From Desulfovibrio sp. UBA2564 (GTDB lineage: Bacteria; Desulfobacterota; Desulfovibrionia; Desulfovibrionales; Desulfovibrionaceae), in assembly GCA_002340305.1 (NCBI GenBank), contig DDLU01000150.1, forward strand, positions 1-18,218: a DNA stretch of 18,218 nucleotides, written 5' to 3'. The notes under the pieces are model-generated. The model saw only the letters and a program-made list of their open reading frames with translations, did no database searches and had not been told where the DNA came from. Shown in pieces: positions 15,745 through 18,218 of this stretch (positions are counted from its first letter, which is position 1; every line of letters begins with the position of its first letter). Both the position numbers and the translations under genes were made by a program.

Positions 15745-16545
15745 TTATTCAGCCACAGCTAGAGCAATTGATTCGCGCTTGAAAAAGGAGCTGTTGAAGC
15801 CGTTCCAGAGCCAACAGCCTTCCTGACCATGAGCCAGCACAATATTGAAATTCATCAATGCATCACCCACAATCTCAGCAGGAACAACAGCAGCGTCGGC
15901 TTGAACTTCTTCAAGAGAATTCTCGTCCACTTCAGTAAATTCAACATCAGGATGAACAAAAGCAAGCACATCCATATCCGGAGAATCTTCTTCCTTACAA
16001 ACTGATATACTGGAAATTTCCGGAGCACGCCAGTAACGGACACCGGGACCATCAGGCATAAGGGCCATGTTGGCACGGAGGTCAAGAACCGCACCGTCAA
16101 TGCCGTTATGCATCAGCTGTTCGAGCAATTCATCAACTTTCTGCTGCGGGAGATTGACCACATCTTCCTGTCCGGCAAGCTCGAACCCGGCCAAAACGGA
16201 CTGCGGTAGTCCGCCTGTTCCGCAATATACAACCAGAATATTTTTTACTCCCGCAGCAAGAGCCGGAACAAGTGCCGCAAGAATACGCACAGGAGCGACG
16301 GAGCTGTCATCCAAAAGCATCACAGTCCAATCAAGCGGTGCAGTGGAAACTTCGGTTTCATAGCCGCCCCGCCATGTATTTACATTCCACGCTTTGCTTG
16401 GCGCTTCCGGTGAATTGATACCGTAAACCTGTGCAATGGTCTTTTTCAGCCATGCACGCTGCGGGGGTAAAGTCGCTTCGTAGGCTTCGCCAAAAATTTC
16501 ATCTTCTATCTGGTAATCCTGCAACCATTCTGGAAATTCAAACAT
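15745..16545 (-). CDS. Hypothetical protein (266 aa), remotely HisD-like segment
   Basis: I do not recognise this 266-residue soluble protein as a named family. The segment about 70-145 (PLDWTVMLLDD, then APVRILAALVPALAAGVKNILVV, GLPQSVLAGFELAG) resembles by eye the first Rossmann-like part of histidinol dehydrogenase, where a similar P-x-V-L-x-N-A-x-PAKVAGVxEIVVV pattern occurs. The rest does not carry the known HisD metal or catalytic residues, so it would be a degenerate relative at best. An acidic low-complexity stretch is at about 195-220. The ATG at 16545 has GGAG six bases upstream. It sits 23 bases before fusA, so the two are almost certainly co-transcribed, which points to a role linked with that EF-G or simple genomic co-inheritance. 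Confidence 0.82.
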   Translation of the reverse strand: MFEFPEWLQDYQIEDEIFGEAYEATLPPQRAWLKKTIAQVYGINSPEAPSKAWNVNTWRGGYETEVSTAPLDWTVMLLDDSSVAPVRILAALVPALAAGVKNILVVYCGTGGLPQSVLAGFELAGQEDVVNLPQQKVDELLEQLMHNGIDGAVLDLRANMALMPDGPGVRYWRAPEISSISVCKEEDSPDMDVLAFVHPDVEFTEVDENSLEEVQADAAVVPAEIVGDALMNFNIVLAHGQEGCWLWNGFNSSFFKRESIALAVAE

Positions 16546-16576
16546 TTATATCTCCGGCAGACACATGGTCTAAATA

Positions 16577-16608
16577 AAAGCCCGGCAGACCTATGCCTAC
16601 CGGGCTTT
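16577..16608 (-). terminator. Terminator/attenuator after bamD
   Basis: The inverted repeat has 12-base arms at 16577-16588 and 16597-16608 with an 8-base loop; its one imperfect pair becomes G-U in minus-strand RNA. The 3' end of the stem and the bases after it give TTTTATTT on the minus strand. It lies 21 bases beyond the bamD stop and only 31 bases before the next gene's start, so it either ends the trxB-bamD transcript or acts as a partial read-through point. Confidence 0.75.
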
Positions 16609-16629
16609 GTTCTTAGCATGTAATTGATA

Positions 16630-17361
16630 TTAGAGCCAATCAACCAGCTCTTTCCAGCTACCCTGAAGACGGTCCCGCTCTTCCTGCGACAAAGTCTTCT
16701 GATATTCATAGTAGGACATTTCAGCCTGCTTCATTGCGTATTTACGTACTTCGGGCAGATCTTTAAAGTTCCGCACGACATATACATAACGCTTCCATGC
16801 TGAACCGAACTTTGAAGACCTCCAGAAGAAATCTGCAACATACAATTCGTGATCAGCCAGAGACCGACGGCATTTGACGATATATTCCTTGGCTGATTTT
16901 GCGTACTGAGTATCAGGGTACGCTTCTTCAACACGGTAGAAATATTCAAGAGCCTCGGTAATATTAGTCTGCGGTCTATCAATAGAGCTGAACAGGGAAA
17001 AATTACTCAGTCCAATCTGATAAAGCACGTAAGGTATTTCTTCATTACCCGGATGCAGTGCTGCAAATTCCTTGTATGCTTCAGAAGCATCAAAATATTT
17101 TTTATCAAGGAAATATGCATCACCAAGACTGATCTCGGCTTTTACTGTGTATGGGCTAAAGGGATAGCGGTCTTTCAGCTTGGAAAAATACTCCGCTGCA
17201 TCATAAAATTCTTTCTCACTCATTGCCTCCACACCGGCTTCATAAAGTTCCTGTGCGGTATCTTCAGGCTTGGGGAGAAAGTAGTAATCAATAACACCAC
17301 AGCCACTGAGGCTGAGAATAAGAAAAGAAGCTAAAACAATAGAGAGAAATTTATTTCGCAT
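16630..17361 (-). CDS. bamD: Outer membrane assembly lipoprotein BamD (ComL)
   Basis: BamD is the essential TPR lipoprotein of the BAM complex, which folds beta-barrel proteins into the outer membrane. The 243-residue protein begins with a lipoprotein signal peptide: basic MRNK, a hydrophobic core, and the lipobox LSGC with Cys21 as the lipidated residue. Five TPR-like helical pairs follow. The first ones are clear (AQELYEAGVEAMSEKEFYDA, 36-55; AEISLGDAYFLDKKYFDASEAY, about 75-96, with PYVLYQIG next), and RYPFSPY is a family hallmark. Length matches the family. The ATG at 17361 overlaps the trxB stop by one base (TAATG), and the site upstream has only a weak GGA, suggesting translation coupled to trxB. 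A hairpin terminator follows. Confidence 0.93.
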   Translation of the reverse strand: MRNKFLSIVLASFLILSLSGCGVIDYYFLPKPEDTAQELYEAGVEAMSEKEFYDAAEYFSKLKDRYPFSPYTVKAEISLGDAYFLDKKYFDASEAYKEFAALHPGNEEIPYVLYQIGLSNFSLFSSIDRPQTNITEALEYFYRVEEAYPDTQYAKSAKEYIVKCRRSLADHELYVADFFWRSSKFGSAWKRYVYVVRNFKDLPEVRKYAMKQAEMSYYEYQKTLSQEERDRLQGSWKELVDWL

Positions 17362-18218
17362 TATTTATGTTCCAGATACGCATACGCTGCTGTAGCGGCT
17401 GTTGCGCCGTCACCTACGGCAGTGACAACCTGCCTGCATTTTTTGGAGCGGATGTCACCTGCTGCGTAAATTCCGGGAATACTTGATTCCATTTCGCAGG
17501 TTGTCTTTATAAATCCATACTTATCAAGTTTCAGCTCCTTGGGAAAGAAACTGCATACGGCATCAAAGCCGACAAAAATAAAAACTCCGTCCACATCAAG
17601 AACGGAATAATCTCCGGAGTTAACGTCTTGGATCTCAACACCGATCACTTCCGTTTCTCCGACAATCTTCGAAACAACAGAATTAAGGACAGGCTCAATT
17701 ACCGGATTATCCAGACACTTGTTCTGGTAAACCATATCCGCCCTGAACTCATCCCTGCGATGCACCAGGTAAAGCTTCTTTACCAGCTTGGAAAGATATA
17801 TCGATTCTTCAAGCGCGGAATTACCGCCACCTATAACCGCTACCTCTTTATCGCGATAGAAGTTACCGTCACACAGGGCACAGTATGAGACCCCGCGCCC
17901 TAGAAGTTTTTCCTCATTGGGAACCTTGAGTTTTCTAAAAGTAACGCCGGATGTGATTATGATCACCTGTGTTTTTACATGATCACCACTCGCAACCACG
18001 ACTTCATGAAACTCTTCACCGGGAATGATTTGCAGAACTTCGTCGTACACATGATCAAACTCATATTGTTTGACGTGCTCAGCCATTCTGTCTGCCAGAT
18101 CATACCCCTTGATCCCGCCCGGGAATCCGGGGAAGTTCTCCAGTTCATCAGTTAAGAGCATCTGTCCGCCATGGCTCATCTTCTCGACGGCAAGGAAATG
18201 CACCCCTGCCCTCGCAAG
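17361..18218 (-). CDS. trxB: Thioredoxin reductase (5' end outside the window)
   Basis: This FAD- and NADPH-dependent enzyme reduces thioredoxin. The reading frame is open to the window edge, so the gene is partial: 285 residues are visible and roughly 25 N-terminal ones, including the FAD GxGxxG motif, lie beyond position 18218. The first visible codons (LARAG) match the helix after that motif; a GTG at 18203 is internal, not the start. Visible features are GGQMLLTDELENFPGFP, the redox-active CALC pair (codons at 17880-17882 and 17871-17873), the NADPH-binding GGGNSA motif with HRRDEFRAD (arginines favour NADPH), and the C-terminal FAD motif AAGD with TAVGDGATAA. Its stop overlaps the bamD start by one base. 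Confidence 0.95.
   Translation of the reverse strand, partial: LARAGVHFLAVEKMSHGGQMLLTDELENFPGFPGGIKGYDLADRMAEHVKQYEFDHVYDEVLQIIPGEEFHEVVVASGDHVKTQVIIITSGVTFRKLKVPNEEKLLGRGVSYCALCDGNFYRDKEVAVIGGGNSALEESIYLSKLVKKLYLVHRRDEFRADMVYQNKCLDNPVIEPVLNSVVSKIVGETEVIGVEIQDVNSGDYSVLDVDGVFIFVGFDAVCSFFPKELKLDKYGFIKTTCEMESSIPGIYAAGDIRSKKCRQVVTAVGDGATAATAAYAYLEHK

Noticed and set aside
15218..15826. Plus-strand open frame of 202 codons across the fusA start
   Set aside because: It is antisense to the EF-G GTPase domain and to the end of the upstream gene; no recognisable domain or start signal.
18201..18203. GTG at 18203 as the trxB start
   Set aside because: The frame continues upstream with LARAG, as in intact TrxB, and starting here would remove the FAD-binding motif; the gene is cut by the window edge.
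1..18218. tRNA, rRNA, CRISPR, insertion sequence, phage or toxin-antitoxin genes
   Set aside because: None is visible: no repeat-spacer pattern, no transposase or integrase motifs, and gaps are too short for most RNA genes.

Overview
The window is ordinary chromosomal DNA carrying 17 genes, densely packed, with no mobile element, CRISPR array, rRNA or tRNA that I can see. Gene content and protein style suggest a Gram-negative deltaproteobacterium, most likely a marine Desulfovibrio/Maridesulfovibrio-type member of Desulfovibrionales. The reasons are a moderate-GC coding style with AT-rich gaps, a BamD lipoprotein (outer membrane), a CheA with an unusual linker, and a left-edge sequence resembling a repeat I remember from Desulfovibrio intergenic regions. 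This placement is inference.

Layout, left to right. (1) 21-3101, minus strand: uvrB (nucleotide excision repair) followed closely by a two-TM, RCK-type potassium channel. (2) 3201-3698, plus strand: a small unrecognised protein, ending at a bidirectional hairpin shared with convergent aat. (3) 3780-7297, minus strand: clpS, clpA and aat, a nearly complete bacterial N-degron pathway (transferase, adaptor, unfoldase; ClpP is not here). A strong terminator lies between clpA and aat, so aat probably has its own promoter. (4) 7416-7991, minus strand: a CYTH-domain phosphohydrolase or cyclase. (5) 8061-8822, plus strand: crcB (fluoride channel) and a DUF190 protein. (6) 8830-12964, minus strand: a chemotaxis core operon cheA-cheR-cheB with overlapping or abutting ends. 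(7) 13123-18218, minus strand: trxB (start outside the window), bamD, a terminator-like hairpin, an unrecognised 266-residue protein, an elongation factor G paralogue, and a DUF2062 membrane protein closed by a strong terminator.

Genes that work together: ClpS hands N-degron substrates, some made by Aat, to ClpA(P). CheA phosphorylates CheB, which opposes CheR in receptor adaptation. CrcB exports fluoride, and DUF190 is its frequent partner. The most interesting points are an EF-G whose domain IV tip lacks the canonical translocation loop and which is co-transcribed with an unknown protein, a potassium channel whose selectivity filter reads TVGFME rather than TVGYGD, and a CheA with two MshEN-like repeats between its substrate and dimerisation domains. 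I found no convincing wholly new system; the EF-G paralogue with its partner is the best candidate for follow-up.
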